Assembly (NCBI RefSeq): GCF_900091505.1
Contig: NZ_LT607409.1
Location: forward strand, 3,906,001 to 3,970,000
Direction: 5' to 3'
Length of the DNA stretch: 64,000 nucleotides
Source of the DNA: Micromonospora chokoriensis
GTDB taxonomy: Bacteria; Actinomycetota; Actinomycetes; Mycobacteriales; Micromonosporaceae
Under the pieces are notes generated by a model. That model was not told where the DNA came from. It did not search any database and was given only the letters and a program-made list of their open reading frames with translations. Made by a program: the position numbers and the translations under genes. The number at the start of each line of letters is the position of its first letter. The stretch's first letter is position 1. This document shows, piece after piece, positions 41,509 to 50,093 of this stretch.

Positions 41509-43545
41509 TCAGTAGGAGATGCTAGGCGCGAGCAGCCGGAACTCCACGGCGAACCAGCCCGCTCCGACGAGAGCGAGCAGGATCAGGCCGCTGCCGACAA
41601 TCCGTCGCCAACCGACGTGACGTCGGACGTCGTCGGCCAGCCGGACCCCGGCGGGCAGCACGCCGAGCAGACCGACCAGTTGCAGCGCCTGGATGCCGCG
41701 CAGGGCGGGCCCGGGTACGTCCCGCAGGCTCATGATGGTGCCGATGCTCAGCACCCAACCGGCGAACGCCAGCAGCGTGCCGGCGACGGCGACGCGGCTC
41801 AGGATCCGCGCGGTACGCCCGGCCCGCTCACGAGGTGCGCCGCCGAGCCGACGGCGGACGATCGCGCCGACCGGCCAGGCCAGGACGGTGAGGAGCAGCA
41901 CGACGGTCGACAGGGCCAGCACCGGGACGGCGATCGCCGAGGCGCGGGCGGGCTCGACGGGCAGCAACGTGAACGCGGAGTCGAAACTGATCGCCTCGAC
42001 CCGGTCGTCGGTGGCCCGCATGGCGATCGTGCGCTGCCCGCCGACCTCCTGCCAGACCCACGGCGCGACCTCCTCGTAGAGGGCGGGGGAGTCCGACAGC
42101 GGACCCGGCTCGAACCGCAGCCGGTCGCCGTCGGCGACGCTGACCGTCGTCCGGCCGACCAGACCGGCCACCGTCAGGAAATTGCTCCGCATCGCCCGCG
42201 AGGACTCGTACGTGCCGGCGGCCAGCTGGGCGTGCGTGGCGGTGGTCGCCGCGTCGACGCCCGTGCTCGGCTGCCCGGCGCGGGCGGGGAAGTAGCGGTC
42301 GGCGAAGCCGTGCACGACCGCCTCGCGAAGCTCGTGGCTGTCGAGGCCACCGGATCCGTTGCTGTTGAGGGAGAGGAAGATGCCCGCCCGGTCGTCCGGG
42401 TAGATCTGTAGGTGTGAGTGGAAGTACGTGGTGTCGCCGCCGTGGCCGAGGATCCGGTGGCCGTTGCGGTCCTCCTCGAAGAAGCCGAGAGTCATCCGGG
42501 GTCCGTCGGCCAGGGTGCCCAGCGACGTCGCGTCGAGCGCCGGACGCTGCATCAGCTCCCGGGTCGGCCGGTCCAGCAGAGGCGCGAAGCCCACCGGCTC
42601 GCCGAGCTGGGCGAGCATGAACCGCGCCATGTCCGTCGCCGGGGCGCTCATCGCGCCGGGTGGGGGCGTACCGATGATCTCGAAGGGCGCGGCGGGTGCG
42701 GAGGACGTGTCGTACCCCTTGGACATCCGGTCCCGCAGCGCCGCCGGTAGGGGCTGCTCGAAGGTCGACGACGGCATGCCCGCGCGGTCCAGGACGTTGC
42801 GCTGGACGTACTCCTCGAAGCGCGTCCCGCTGACGCGCTCGACGATGTAGCCCGCGAGCGCGTTGCTGTAGTTGGAGTACGCCGGGACCGTGCCCGGCTC
42901 GTAGATCTGCTCCGGCGGGTCGGTCACCAGGGCCTTGCGCAGGTCGACGGTGCTGCCCTCGGTGCCGATGAGGCCGGCGATCCGCTCCTCGAAGCCGGCG
43001 GTGTGGGTCAGCAGGTGCCGCAGGGTCACCGCCGGCTCGTAGCTGCGCGGAAGGTCGAAGTCGAGGTACGTCTCGACGTCGGCGTCGAGGTCGAGCTTCC
43101 CGTCCTGCACGAGTTGCAGGACGGCGGTGGCGGTGACGAGCTTCGACACCGATCCCATCCGGAAGAGGTGCCGGTCCGGGTCGACAGGTGTGGCCCCCGT
43201 GCCGCCGTTACCGGTGTCGGCGTACCCGTACCCCCGGGTTGTGACGATTGTGCCGTCGTGCACGACGGCGACAGTGGCCCCCGCGATGCCGGTCCGGTCG
43301 AGCGCGGCCGGCAGCAGGCCGTCGAGCCAGGCGTCGACGTCGGTGCCGGTCAGGGCGGGGTCGGCCCCGCCCGGTCCGGCGGGGGCTGCCGGGATGCCGG
43401 CGGCCGGGGCCGGGTGACCGGGCGACGCGCCGCAGCCCGCGGTGGTCACGGCGACGACCACCATGGCCGTCAGCATCGCCCCGAACCGGGCGACCATTGG
43501 TGCGGGGCGGTGTGAGCGGGATCGCGGAACAGTGCGAGAGCGCAT
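41509..43545 (-). CDS. Beta-lactamase-family serine hydrolase with C-terminal membrane helices
   Basis: 678 residues. Lipobox-like VTTAGCG after a long N-terminus, then a class C beta-lactamase/penicillin-binding fold: S-x-x-K in MGSVSKLVTA, Y-x-N in YSNYSN, and HGG in LGHGGDT. A domain of about 100 residues follows, then four membrane helices near 555-675. Such proteins are usually D-Ala-D-Ala peptidases or esterases. ATG at 43545 is chosen; ATG at 43497 is possible and would place the signal peptide closer to the N-terminus. It is 41 bases upstream of the two-component genes and may be in their operon. Confidence 0.82.
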   Translation of the reverse strand: MRSRTVPRSRSHRPAPMVARFGAMLTAMVVVAVTTAGCGASPGHPAPAAGIPAAPAGPGGADPALTGTDVDAWLDGLLPAALDRTGIAGATVAVVHDGTIVTTRGYGYADTGNGGTGATPVDPDRHLFRMGSVSKLVTATAVLQLVQDGKLDLDADVETYLDFDLPRSYEPAVTLRHLLTHTAGFEERIAGLIGTEGSTVDLRKALVTDPPEQIYEPGTVPAYSNYSNALAGYIVERVSGTRFEEYVQRNVLDRAGMPSSTFEQPLPAALRDRMSKGYDTSSAPAAPFEIIGTPPPGAMSAPATDMARFMLAQLGEPVGFAPLLDRPTRELMQRPALDATSLGTLADGPRMTLGFFEEDRNGHRILGHGGDTTYFHSHLQIYPDDRAGIFLSLNSNGSGGLDSHELREAVVHGFADRYFPARAGQPSTGVDAATTATHAQLAAGTYESSRAMRSNFLTVAGLVGRTTVSVADGDRLRFEPGPLSDSPALYEEVAPWVWQEVGGQRTIAMRATDDRVEAISFDSAFTLLPVEPARASAIAVPVLALSTVVLLLTVLAWPVGAIVRRRLGGAPRERAGRTARILSRVAVAGTLLAFAGWVLSIGTIMSLRDVPGPALRGIQALQLVGLLGVLPAGVRLADDVRRHVGWRRIVGSGLILLALVGAGWFAVEFRLLAPSISY

Positions 43546-43694
43546 GGTCTGCCAGTGCCTTCCCAGGCGGAACGGGTGTCCGGACCACGTCCGTGCGGGG
43601 TCACCCGGTGCCTGGTTCCAGCCTGTTCGAGCGATCGGCCCGAACCATCTGGCGCAGGACGGCAATGCGTTTACGACCTGAGGAGGAGGGCAGT

Positions 43695-43771
43695 GTGTCC
43701 ATCCGCGTGAACCACTGCCCGTGCCGGTGCATCCAACCCTGTGACAGAGCCCGCAGAAGAAAGGACCAACC
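43695..43771 (+). promoter_or_regulatory. Possible Cys-rich leader frame ahead of the lipoprotein gene
   Basis: A GTG at 43695, with GGAGGAGGG just upstream, opens a frame reading MSIRVNHCPCRCIQPCDRAR, with five Cys in 20 residues, and runs on into the lipoprotein gene in a different frame. Cys-rich leader ORFs in actinobacteria can act as cysteine-responsive attenuators. The downstream part of the frame looks like a shadow, so only the first 25 codons are of interest. Confidence 0.25.
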
Positions 43772-44476
43772 ATGCGCGCCACGTTGCTTCCCGGTGTGCT
43801 GCTCACCCTCACGGTCGTCGCCGGGTGCACCCCGGGTGTCGAGCGGGTCGGCGGCGACGCGGCGCCCGCCGGGTCGCCGTCCGCCAGCGCGAGCCCGTCG
43901 GCGTCGAGCGCGCCGGCGACCCCCGACTCCACTGCGAGCGCCCCGGCCACCCGCACCTCAGCCCCGGGCGCTCCGGCCACCCGCACCTCCGGACCGGCCA
44001 CGCCGGTGAGTGAGATGAGGCGGACCGACTGGCCCAACGCGGTGATCCGCAGCCTGGACTTCTGCGGTGAGTCCGACGAGTTCGTGAGGTTCCGCAACGG
44101 CTCCAACGGCCTGGACGTGCCGTGTCGGATCCTGCCGGGCGGCGCGCGGCCGGTGTACGCCGACTTCATCGGCGAAGAGCCGGCGGACGCGCCGGCGACC
44201 GAGGACGCCCTCGTCCTCGTCGAACTGGGCAACCCCGGGGCGGCCCGGCGGCAGGCGCTGGTGCCCGTCCAGCTCGCCTACGACGGCAAGGAGCGGTTCG
44301 CGCGGCCGGTCATCAAGGGGGACGACCCGAGCCCGTCCGGCGACCGGGTCATGACGTTCGTCTCGTACCGGATCGTGGATTTTCACGTGGAGGCCACCGT
44401 CCGAAAGCTTGACGGCGGCACCGAGACCCGCCGGTGGCGCATGATGGACTACGCCGGCAACTGGGAACGGTTCTAG
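43772..44476 (+). CDS. Putative lipoprotein with Ser/Ala/Pro linker
   Basis: 234 residues. Signal peptide with lipobox VVAGCT (Cys19), then about 60 residues of Ser, Ala, Thr and Pro forming a flexible cell-wall linker, then a compact domain (about 80-234) with two Cys (DFCGES, VPCRIL) that I do not recognise. AAAGGA six bases before the ATG. It is convergent with the kinase gene; the two stops overlap by 4 bases (44473-44476). Confidence 0.7.
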   Translation: MRATLLPGVLLTLTVVAGCTPGVERVGGDAAPAGSPSASASPSASSAPATPDSTASAPATRTSAPGAPATRTSGPATPVSEMRRTDWPNAVIRSLDFCGESDEFVRFRNGSNGLDVPCRILPGGARPVYADFIGEEPADAPATEDALVLVELGNPGAARRQALVPVQLAYDGKERFARPVIKGDDPSPSGDRVMTFVSYRIVDFHVEATVRKLDGGTETRRWRMMDYAGNWERF

Positions 44477-45828
44477 CCTTGCGTGAGCAGCGAATCGTCC
44501 ACCCGCAACGTGTCGAGGACCTCGTCGGTGCGGTCGGCTCCGTCGGTCTGTTTGACCTGGACGTACACGCCGACGGAGCCTCCCGCGCCGGCCAGGGTGA
44601 CCTCACTGAAGGACCTCTCGGCGCCTCCGCAGCGGGCCCAGCGCCGCACCGCCCCGCTGAGCGCTCCGACGGTGACCGCCCGGCCGGAGGCCTCCGTGCA
44701 TCCACTGTGGTCGGGCAGCGTCGGCCGCTCCGTGGCCGGCAGGGTGCGGCTCACACCGACGAAGACACCGGGTGTCGCGCCGTCGACGTCGGCCCACTCG
44801 GTGAGATCCGCCCCGACGAGCAGGCCCGGACGGCGCTCCTCGGTGAGACCGATCACGGCCGGGTTCCAACCCCTGTCGCGCAGGTGCCGCGCCCAGCCGT
44901 CCGGCACGGCCACCGAGATGGTGCCGGTCGCGTCGCCCACCCGCGTCCAGCCGTGTGGCGCTGTGGAGGGGACGGCGGACCCGGCCACGACCAGCGCGGC
45001 GGCCACGGTGCCGACGGCGGCGAGGGACCGGCGGACGCGGTGCGCGGGTGGTCGGACCGTGACCCGCCGCCTGGCGAGCAGACCCTCCAGCGCGGCGGCG
45101 TACGCGGCCGCCGTCGGCCAACGGCGGTCCGGGTCGCGGTGCATCGCCCGGCGGACGACCCGCTCGACGGCGGCGGACGCGCGCGGAGCCGCCGGTTGCC
45201 CCGGCGGCGACCCGGTGAGCATGTGGTGCGTCAGGGCGCCGATCGCGTACACGTCCGCGCGCACGTCGATCCCCCCGCCGGGAACGAGCTGCTCGGGGGC
45301 CATGTAGGCGGGAGTGCCGGCCACCACTGTGAACCCGGACGCGTGCGCGAGGGTCTTGGCCAACCCCAGGTCGGCGACCAGCACCCGATCGCCGGCCGTG
45401 CTGTCGAACAGGACGTTGGAGGGCTTGAGGTCGCGGTGCAGCACACCGTTGTCGTGCAGGACGGCCACCGCCCGCGCGATGTCGGCGGCGACGCGCAACG
45501 CCTCGCGCACTGGCATCGGCCCGTCGGCCAGCCGGTCGGCGAGACTGCCGCCCGCGGCGTACGTCATCACCAGGTATGGCCGGCCGTCGGGCAGCTCACC
45601 GACGTCCAGCACCCGGACCAGATGGTCGGAGTCGACCTGCCGCATGAACCGGGCCTCCTGGCGGAAGCGCCCCCGGATGTCGGCCCGCTGCGACCAGTTG
45701 TCGGCGAGCACCTTCACCGCCACCGGCGACCGCAGCTCGTCGTCGTACGCCAACCAGACGGTGGCGAACGCGCCGGCGCCGACCGGGTGCGCGATGCGGT
45801 AGCGACCGACCTGTGGCGGGATGGACAC
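44473..45828 (-). CDS. Transmembrane serine/threonine protein kinase
   Basis: 451 residues. Kinase domain about 10-270: Lys39 in VAVKVLAD, HRDLKPSN with catalytic Asp133, DLG (for DFG) at Asp153, and GTPAYMAPEQ. One membrane helix near 285-305 (SLAAVGTVAAALVVAGSAV) and a 140-residue extracellular domain with two Cys. The GTG at 45828 is preceded by GATAAT six bases upstream, so the message is probably leaderless. Divergent from an ECF sigma gene, which it may regulate by phosphorylation; that is inference. Confidence 0.87.
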   Translation of the reverse strand: MSIPPQVGRYRIAHPVGAGAFATVWLAYDDELRSPVAVKVLADNWSQRADIRGRFRQEARFMRQVDSDHLVRVLDVGELPDGRPYLVMTYAAGGSLADRLADGPMPVREALRVAADIARAVAVLHDNGVLHRDLKPSNVLFDSTAGDRVLVADLGLAKTLAHASGFTVVAGTPAYMAPEQLVPGGGIDVRADVYAIGALTHHMLTGSPPGQPAAPRASAAVERVVRRAMHRDPDRRWPTAAAYAAALEGLLARRRVTVRPPAHRVRRSLAAVGTVAAALVVAGSAVPSTAPHGWTRVGDATGTISVAVPDGWARHLRDRGWNPAVIGLTEERRPGLLVGADLTEWADVDGATPGVFVGVSRTLPATERPTLPDHSGCTEASGRAVTVGALSGAVRRWARCGGAERSFSEVTLAGAGGSVGVYVQVKQTDGADRTDEVLDTLRVDDSLLTQG

Positions 45829-45833
45829 GACCG

Positions 45834-45840
45834 TATTATC
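45834..45840. promoter_or_regulatory. Shared -10 region of divergent kinase and sigma genes
   Basis: TATTATC on the plus strand is GATAATA on the minus strand; both read as good -10 hexamers. On the minus strand GATAAT sits six bases from the kinase GTG. On the plus strand TATTAT would start transcription near 45846, upstream of the sigma gene. Only one polymerase could use this site at a time. Confidence 0.45.
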
Positions 45841-45884
45841 CGACGACCGGGACACCGGTGACGCCCATGAGCGGGGGAGCGCGG

Positions 45885-46433
45885 GTGGTGATCGGATCCG
45901 ACACCGAGGAGTTGGCCCGGCGGGCGGCGTCCGGCGACCGCGCCGCCCTCGACGAGCTGCTGGCCGCGATCGGTCCACGGGTCCTTGAGCAGTGTGGTCG
46001 CTTCCTGCCCTGCCGGCAGGACGCGGAGGAGGCGGCCCAGGACGCATTGGTGCAGGTCGCCAGGCACATCGAGCGGTTCGAGGGCCGGTCGTTGTTCACG
46101 ACCTGGTTGCACACGGTGGTCGCCAACTGTGCCCGACAGACCTACCGGTCGTTGCGGCGTCGCGCCGCCGAGGTGCCGAGCGCGTTGCTGCCCGTCGACG
46201 TGGTCGACCCCCGTACGACGAGCGTCATCGCCGGGTCCCGTCTCGACCTCCTCGACGCGCTGGACCGGCTGGAGGCCCACCGGCCGGAGCTGGTGACGGC
46301 GCTCGTGCTCCGCGACGTGTGTCAGCTCGACTACCAGGAGATCGCCGGTCAACTGGGCATCCCGGTCGGCACGCTGAAGTCCCGGATCCATCACGCTCGC
46401 CGGCACGTGCGGGAGTCGTTGCAGGGCGGTTGA
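45885..46433 (+). CDS. ECF RNA polymerase sigma factor
   Basis: 182 residues. Region 2: CRQDAEEAAQDALVQVARHI and FEGRSLFTTWLHTVVANCAR; region 4: LVLRDVCQLDYQEIAGQLGI and PVGTLKSRIHHARRHVRE. GTG at 45885 follows GGGGGAG by five bases; ATG at 45867 or GTG at 45888 are alternatives. No anti-sigma gene is linked; the divergent gene is a Ser/Thr kinase, which fits the ECF groups controlled by a neighbouring STPK. Confidence 0.85.
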   Translation: MVIGSDTEELARRAASGDRAALDELLAAIGPRVLEQCGRFLPCRQDAEEAAQDALVQVARHIERFEGRSLFTTWLHTVVANCARQTYRSLRRRAAEVPSALLPVDVVDPRTTSVIAGSRLDLLDALDRLEAHRPELVTALVLRDVCQLDYQEIAGQLGIPVGTLKSRIHHARRHVRESLQGG

Positions 46434-46474
46434 GCAGAGCGTCAGACCGGGTGCTGCCCGCCGTGCCGGGCCGG

Positions 46475-47242
46475 TCAGAGGACGAGACTCGGCATGAGTG
46501 GGTCGTCCCATCGGTCCGGCACGGCGACCCCGAGCAGACCGAGCCGGTGCACCAGTGTGGAGTCGGCACCGATCATCCGTAGTCGGTCCGGGGCGTGCCG
46601 GAGCAGCCACGCGGTGAGCTCCACGCGCAGGACCTCCTCCTCGTCGTCGGTCAACTCCCAGGTCCTCCACGGTGGGTCGTCGCAGAGCAGGTCGTACTGC
46701 CACTCATCGAACGCCTCGGCGAGCCGTCGACTCGCGACCGGACCGGTAGCCGTCGCCCAGGCGTCGAGCCACCGACCGAGCGCGCCGGAGGCCTCCACGA
46801 GCACTGCCAGCACCTCGTACGCGGGGACCTCGGCGTCCTCGTCGGTGAGCGTGACGACCCACCAGGCGTCGAGGAACTCCCGGACCGCCGTCGACTGCTC
46901 GGTGGGCCACTGCTGCCAGCGGCCGCGTGCGAAGGCCCGTCCCGCCTCATCCATGCCGCCCAGACGCACCACCTCGCCGCTGACCAGAGCGCTGGCGAGT
47001 GGAGGCAGGATCCGGCGCAGCATGGCGGCGGGAAACTCCCAGTCGCCGGCCCAGTACGCACGGCGCAACAGGTCCGGGCTCAGTTCGACGTCCGGGGTCT
47101 TGAGCAGGGCAAGCTCCTCGGCGCTGCCCCAGTGACACTCGCAGTTGTCGTCGTCGGGATGAGCGGCCATGCCACGGAAGGTGGTGGCGAGACGGGCCAG
47201 GGCGGCGTCGAGTCGACGCCGGGCCGGCGTGGGTTGCGTCAT
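46475..47242 (-). CDS. Conserved hypothetical protein, 255 aa
   Basis: I do not recognise a named family. Soluble, no signal peptide, rich in Trp and acidic residues; a CECHWGSAEELALLKTPDV segment near residues 34-52 with two Cys and one His may bind metal. ATG at 47242 (MTQPTPARRRL) is preferred, with GAAGG eight bases upstream, over an upstream in-frame start. Convergent with the sigma gene. Confidence 0.65.
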   Translation of the reverse strand: MTQPTPARRRLDAALARLATTFRGMAAHPDDDNCECHWGSAEELALLKTPDVELSPDLLRRAYWAGDWEFPAAMLRRILPPLASALVSGEVVRLGGMDEAGRAFARGRWQQWPTEQSTAVREFLDAWWVVTLTDEDAEVPAYEVLAVLVEASGALGRWLDAWATATGPVASRRLAEAFDEWQYDLLCDDPPWRTWELTDDEEEVLRVELTAWLLRHAPDRLRMIGADSTLVHRLGLLGVAVPDRWDDPLMPSLVL

Positions 47243-47332
47243 GGGGTGGGCCTTCGGGGACTCCGGCCGTGTTCCGCGGCCGAAGAGCACGACGATACAC
47301 GCGGGCTGACCGAGGGCACCCGCTAATAAATG

Positions 47333-49489
47333 TCAGGCACTGGTCAGGATCACGAGTTGCTGGGTGGCCCGGGTCATCGCCACGTAGCGGTCGACAGCCC
47401 CTTCGACGCCGGTGCCGAACGTGTCCGGGTCGACGAGGACGACCAGGTCGAACTCCAGCCCCTTGGCCTGCTCGGGGCTCAGCGACCGGACGCGGGACGT
47501 CGGCGGGAACGTCGGGTCACCGATCACGCAGGCGATCCCGTCGGCGTGCGTGTCGAGCCAGGTGTCGAGCGTCGACCTCAACTCGGACACCGATCCCCGG
47601 ACGACGGGCAGCCCGTTGCCACGGATCGACGTCGGCACGTTGGCGTCCGGCAGCACGGCCCGGATCACCGGCTCGGCCACCGCCATGACCTCCGCCGGCG
47701 TCCGGTAGTTGACGGTCAGCGAGGCCAGGTCGATCCGGTCCAGCCCGACCCGGTGCAGGCGTTCCGGCCACGACTCGGTGAACCCGTGCCGGGCCTGGGC
47801 GCGGTCGCCCACGATGGTGAAACTGCGCGACGGGCAGCGTGCCAGCAGCATCTGCCACTGGGCGTCGGTCAGTTCCTGCGCCTCGTCCACGACGATGTGC
47901 GCGAACGGGCCGGCGAGCAGGTCCGGATCGGCACCCGACAGCGCCGAGGTGTCGACCAGGACCTCGTGCAGGTCCGGTTGGCGCAGCATCGCCAGCAGAC
48001 CCTCACCGTCGTCGTAGGCGTCGGCGGCGAGCAGCTCGTCGATGACCCGGGCCATGTGATCCTGTTCCACGGCGGCGGCCGGGTCGTGCCGACCCGTGCG
48101 GCCCGCACTTTCCGGGTCGCCGAGCCGTTGCCGTGCCGCGTCCAGGAACGGCAGGTCGGACACCGTCCAGGCCTGGGCGTCGTCGCGTTGCAGCGTGCGT
48201 ACCTCCTGCGGGGTGAGCCACGGCGCGCACCTGCGCAGGTACGCGGGCACCGACCACAGGTCACCGACGACGTCGGCCGCGTCGAGCACGGGCCAGGCAC
48301 CGTTGAAGGCTGCCCGCAGCGCCTGGTTGCGCAGCAGCGACGCCCGCAGCGCGTCGTCCGGCAGGTCACCGTCGTACCTGTCGACGAGGATCGTGAGCAA
48401 CTCCTCCCAGATCTCGTCGCGGGCCTCGTTGTGCGGGGTGCCCGGCCCGGGCGCCTGGAACGCGTCGACCCAGTCGTCCGCGCTCAACCGGATGTCGGCG
48501 TCGTCGGTCGTGATCGTCATCGCTGTGCCCGGCGGGTCCTCGTAGAACCGGACCGCCGCGTCGATCACCTCGACCACTCGGGCGGAGGACTTCAGCCGGG
48601 CCACCTCCGGGTCGGTGTCGACGGTAGCCGTGGCGCCCTCGGCAACGAGGTCGGTCAGGGTGCAGGTCTGCACGTCCTCCTCGCCGAGGCTGGGCAGGAC
48701 GTCGGCCACGTACGCCAGGTAGGGCTGGTGCGGCCCGACGAAGAGCACCCCACCCCGACGCTGACCGAGACGCGGGTCGGAATAGAGCAGGTAGGCGGTG
48801 CGGTGCAGGGCGACGACGGTCTTCCCGGTGCCCGGGCCGCCGTCCACGACGAGCGCGCCCGCCGACCCGGCCCGGATGATGGCGTCCTGGTCGGCCTGGA
48901 TGGTGCTGAGCACGTCGCGCATCCGGCTCGACCGGGCGCTGCCCAGGCTGGCGATGAACGCGGACTGGTCGTCGAGCGCGGCGGCGTGGCCCACGAACCC
49001 GTCAGTGGTGAAGACCTCGTCCCAGTAGTCGCTGATCCGGCCGCGCGTCCACCGGTACCGGCGGCGGCTCGTCAGGCCCATCGGGTTGGCGTGGGTGGCG
49101 CCGAAGAACGGCTCGGCCGCGGGAGACCGCCAGTCGAGCAGCAACCGCCGGCCCTCGCTGTCGGTGAGACCGCGACGGCCGACGTACACCGGATCGGGGT
49201 TGCCGGCCTCGACCACGTGCCCGAGGCACAGGTCCAGTCCGTAGCGGCTGAGCGCCCGCAGGCGGGCGCTCAGCCGGCGGACCTCGTCATCCCGGTCCAC
49301 CGCCTGCCGACCCTTACCGCCGGGTGCCCGGCGGGCGGCGTCGAGGCGTTCGGTCAGGTCGGCGGTCACCTGCGCGAGGCTCTCCGCCATGGCCGCGAAG
49401 TGCCGCTCGTCGCGGGCGATCAGCGCCGGGGCGGCCTTGGGGGAGAGGCGATCGGGGAGGTCGAACACGGAGGTAGGCAAGGAATGCAA
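47333..49489 (-). CDS. helR: HelD-family RNA polymerase-associated helicase, HelR-like (rifamycin tolerance)
   Basis: 718 residues. UvrD-like ATPase: Walker A VVDGGPGTGKT (Lys223), motif II AHIVVDEAQELTDAQW, LTVNYRTPAEV, C-terminal YVAMTRATQQLVIL. The N-terminal coiled-coil arm (about 25-90) and the STIQADQDAII helix are typical of HelD proteins, which enter RNA polymerase channels and eject stalled complexes; HelR members dislodge rifamycins. Start TTG at 49489 with GGAAG seven bases before gives the family N-terminus; the longer frame would include the rifamycin-associated element at 49547. That element supports the HelR assignment. Confidence 0.85.
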   Translation of the reverse strand: MHSLPTSVFDLPDRLSPKAAPALIARDERHFAAMAESLAQVTADLTERLDAARRAPGGKGRQAVDRDDEVRRLSARLRALSRYGLDLCLGHVVEAGNPDPVYVGRRGLTDSEGRRLLLDWRSPAAEPFFGATHANPMGLTSRRRYRWTRGRISDYWDEVFTTDGFVGHAAALDDQSAFIASLGSARSSRMRDVLSTIQADQDAIIRAGSAGALVVDGGPGTGKTVVALHRTAYLLYSDPRLGQRRGGVLFVGPHQPYLAYVADVLPSLGEEDVQTCTLTDLVAEGATATVDTDPEVARLKSSARVVEVIDAAVRFYEDPPGTAMTITTDDADIRLSADDWVDAFQAPGPGTPHNEARDEIWEELLTILVDRYDGDLPDDALRASLLRNQALRAAFNGAWPVLDAADVVGDLWSVPAYLRRCAPWLTPQEVRTLQRDDAQAWTVSDLPFLDAARQRLGDPESAGRTGRHDPAAAVEQDHMARVIDELLAADAYDDGEGLLAMLRQPDLHEVLVDTSALSGADPDLLAGPFAHIVVDEAQELTDAQWQMLLARCPSRSFTIVGDRAQARHGFTESWPERLHRVGLDRIDLASLTVNYRTPAEVMAVAEPVIRAVLPDANVPTSIRGNGLPVVRGSVSELRSTLDTWLDTHADGIACVIGDPTFPPTSRVRSLSPEQAKGLEFDLVVLVDPDTFGTGVEGAVDRYVAMTRATQQLVILTSA

Positions 49490-49546
49490 TTCACGACTTC
49501 CATTCGGCCGATTTTTGGCTTCGGCCGACGATTTTGCGTCATATAT

Positions 49547-49566
49547 GGGGTCTTGCCGCAAGCCCC
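49547..49566 (-). promoter_or_regulatory. Rifamycin-associated element (RAE)
   Basis: Minus strand reads GGGGCTTGCGGCAAGACCCC: inverted repeat CTTGC/GCAAG flanked by GGGG and CCCC, matching the 19-bp RAE known upstream of rifamycin-inactivating and HelR genes in actinobacteria, apart from one extra A. A TATATG -10-like sequence follows directly, and the helR start is 58 bases downstream. Confidence 0.75.
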
Positions 49567-49592
49567 TCAGTGCGATATACGTTAGTAGTGGC

Positions 49593-49614
49593 GGGGGCGT
49601 TGGTCCCCCTTTTT
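49593..49614. terminator. Hairpin with T-run downstream of the YccF gene
   Basis: GGGGG, 7-base loop, CCCCC followed by five T on the plus strand. It lies about 50 bases past the minus-strand YccF stop (49658). The T-run would suit plus-strand transcripts; on the minus strand only the stem is left, so its real direction is unclear. Confidence 0.4.
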
Positions 49615-49657
49615 CATTCCTGATCAAGGGTGCCGGTGTGGACCGACCGGCTGCGGG

Positions 49658-50041
49658 TCAGGGAACGTCGACGACCTCACGGCCGAGCGGCCAGAACGCG
49701 GCCGGCACGAGCTTGAAGTTGGCGATGCCGAACGGGATCCCGATGATCGTCACGCAGAGGGCGATGCCGGCGAGGATGTGGGACAGCGCGAGCCACCAGC
49801 CCGCCAGCACCACCCACAGCACGTTCGCCAACCCGGAGGCGACGCCCGCGCCGGGCTTGGGCACCACGGTGCGGCCGAAGGGCCACAGCGAGTAGACCGC
49901 GAGGCGTAGCGACGCGACGCCGAACGGGATGGTGACGACCAGCACGAAGCAGATGAGGGCGGCGACGCCGTACCCGACCGCGAGCACGATGCCGCCGCCG
50001 AAGACGAGCCACAACACGTTCAGTACGAAGCGAATCACCAT
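49658..50041 (-). CDS. YccF-domain inner membrane protein
   Basis: 127 residues with two copies of the YccF domain, each a hydrophobic helix followed by IPFGVASLRL or IGIPFGIANFKL and W-P-(F/L)-GR: residues about 1-58 and 65-120. About four membrane helices. Family function is unknown. Start ATG at 50041 gives MVIRFVLNVLWLVFGG, the standard N-terminus. Confidence 0.85.
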   Translation of the reverse strand: MVIRFVLNVLWLVFGGGIVLAVGYGVAALICFVLVVTIPFGVASLRLAVYSLWPFGRTVVPKPGAGVASGLANVLWVVLAGWWLALSHILAGIALCVTIIGIPFGIANFKLVPAAFWPLGREVVDVP

Positions 50042-50093
50042 TCCAGCATGAGCGATGCTCACCACCCGGTTGTCCGGCACCCGGTCGCCCTGC

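Noticed and set aside
46434..46474. GACCGG...CCGGTC as terminator between convergent genes
   Set aside because: Short arms with a large GC-rich loop and several competing pairings; not convincing.
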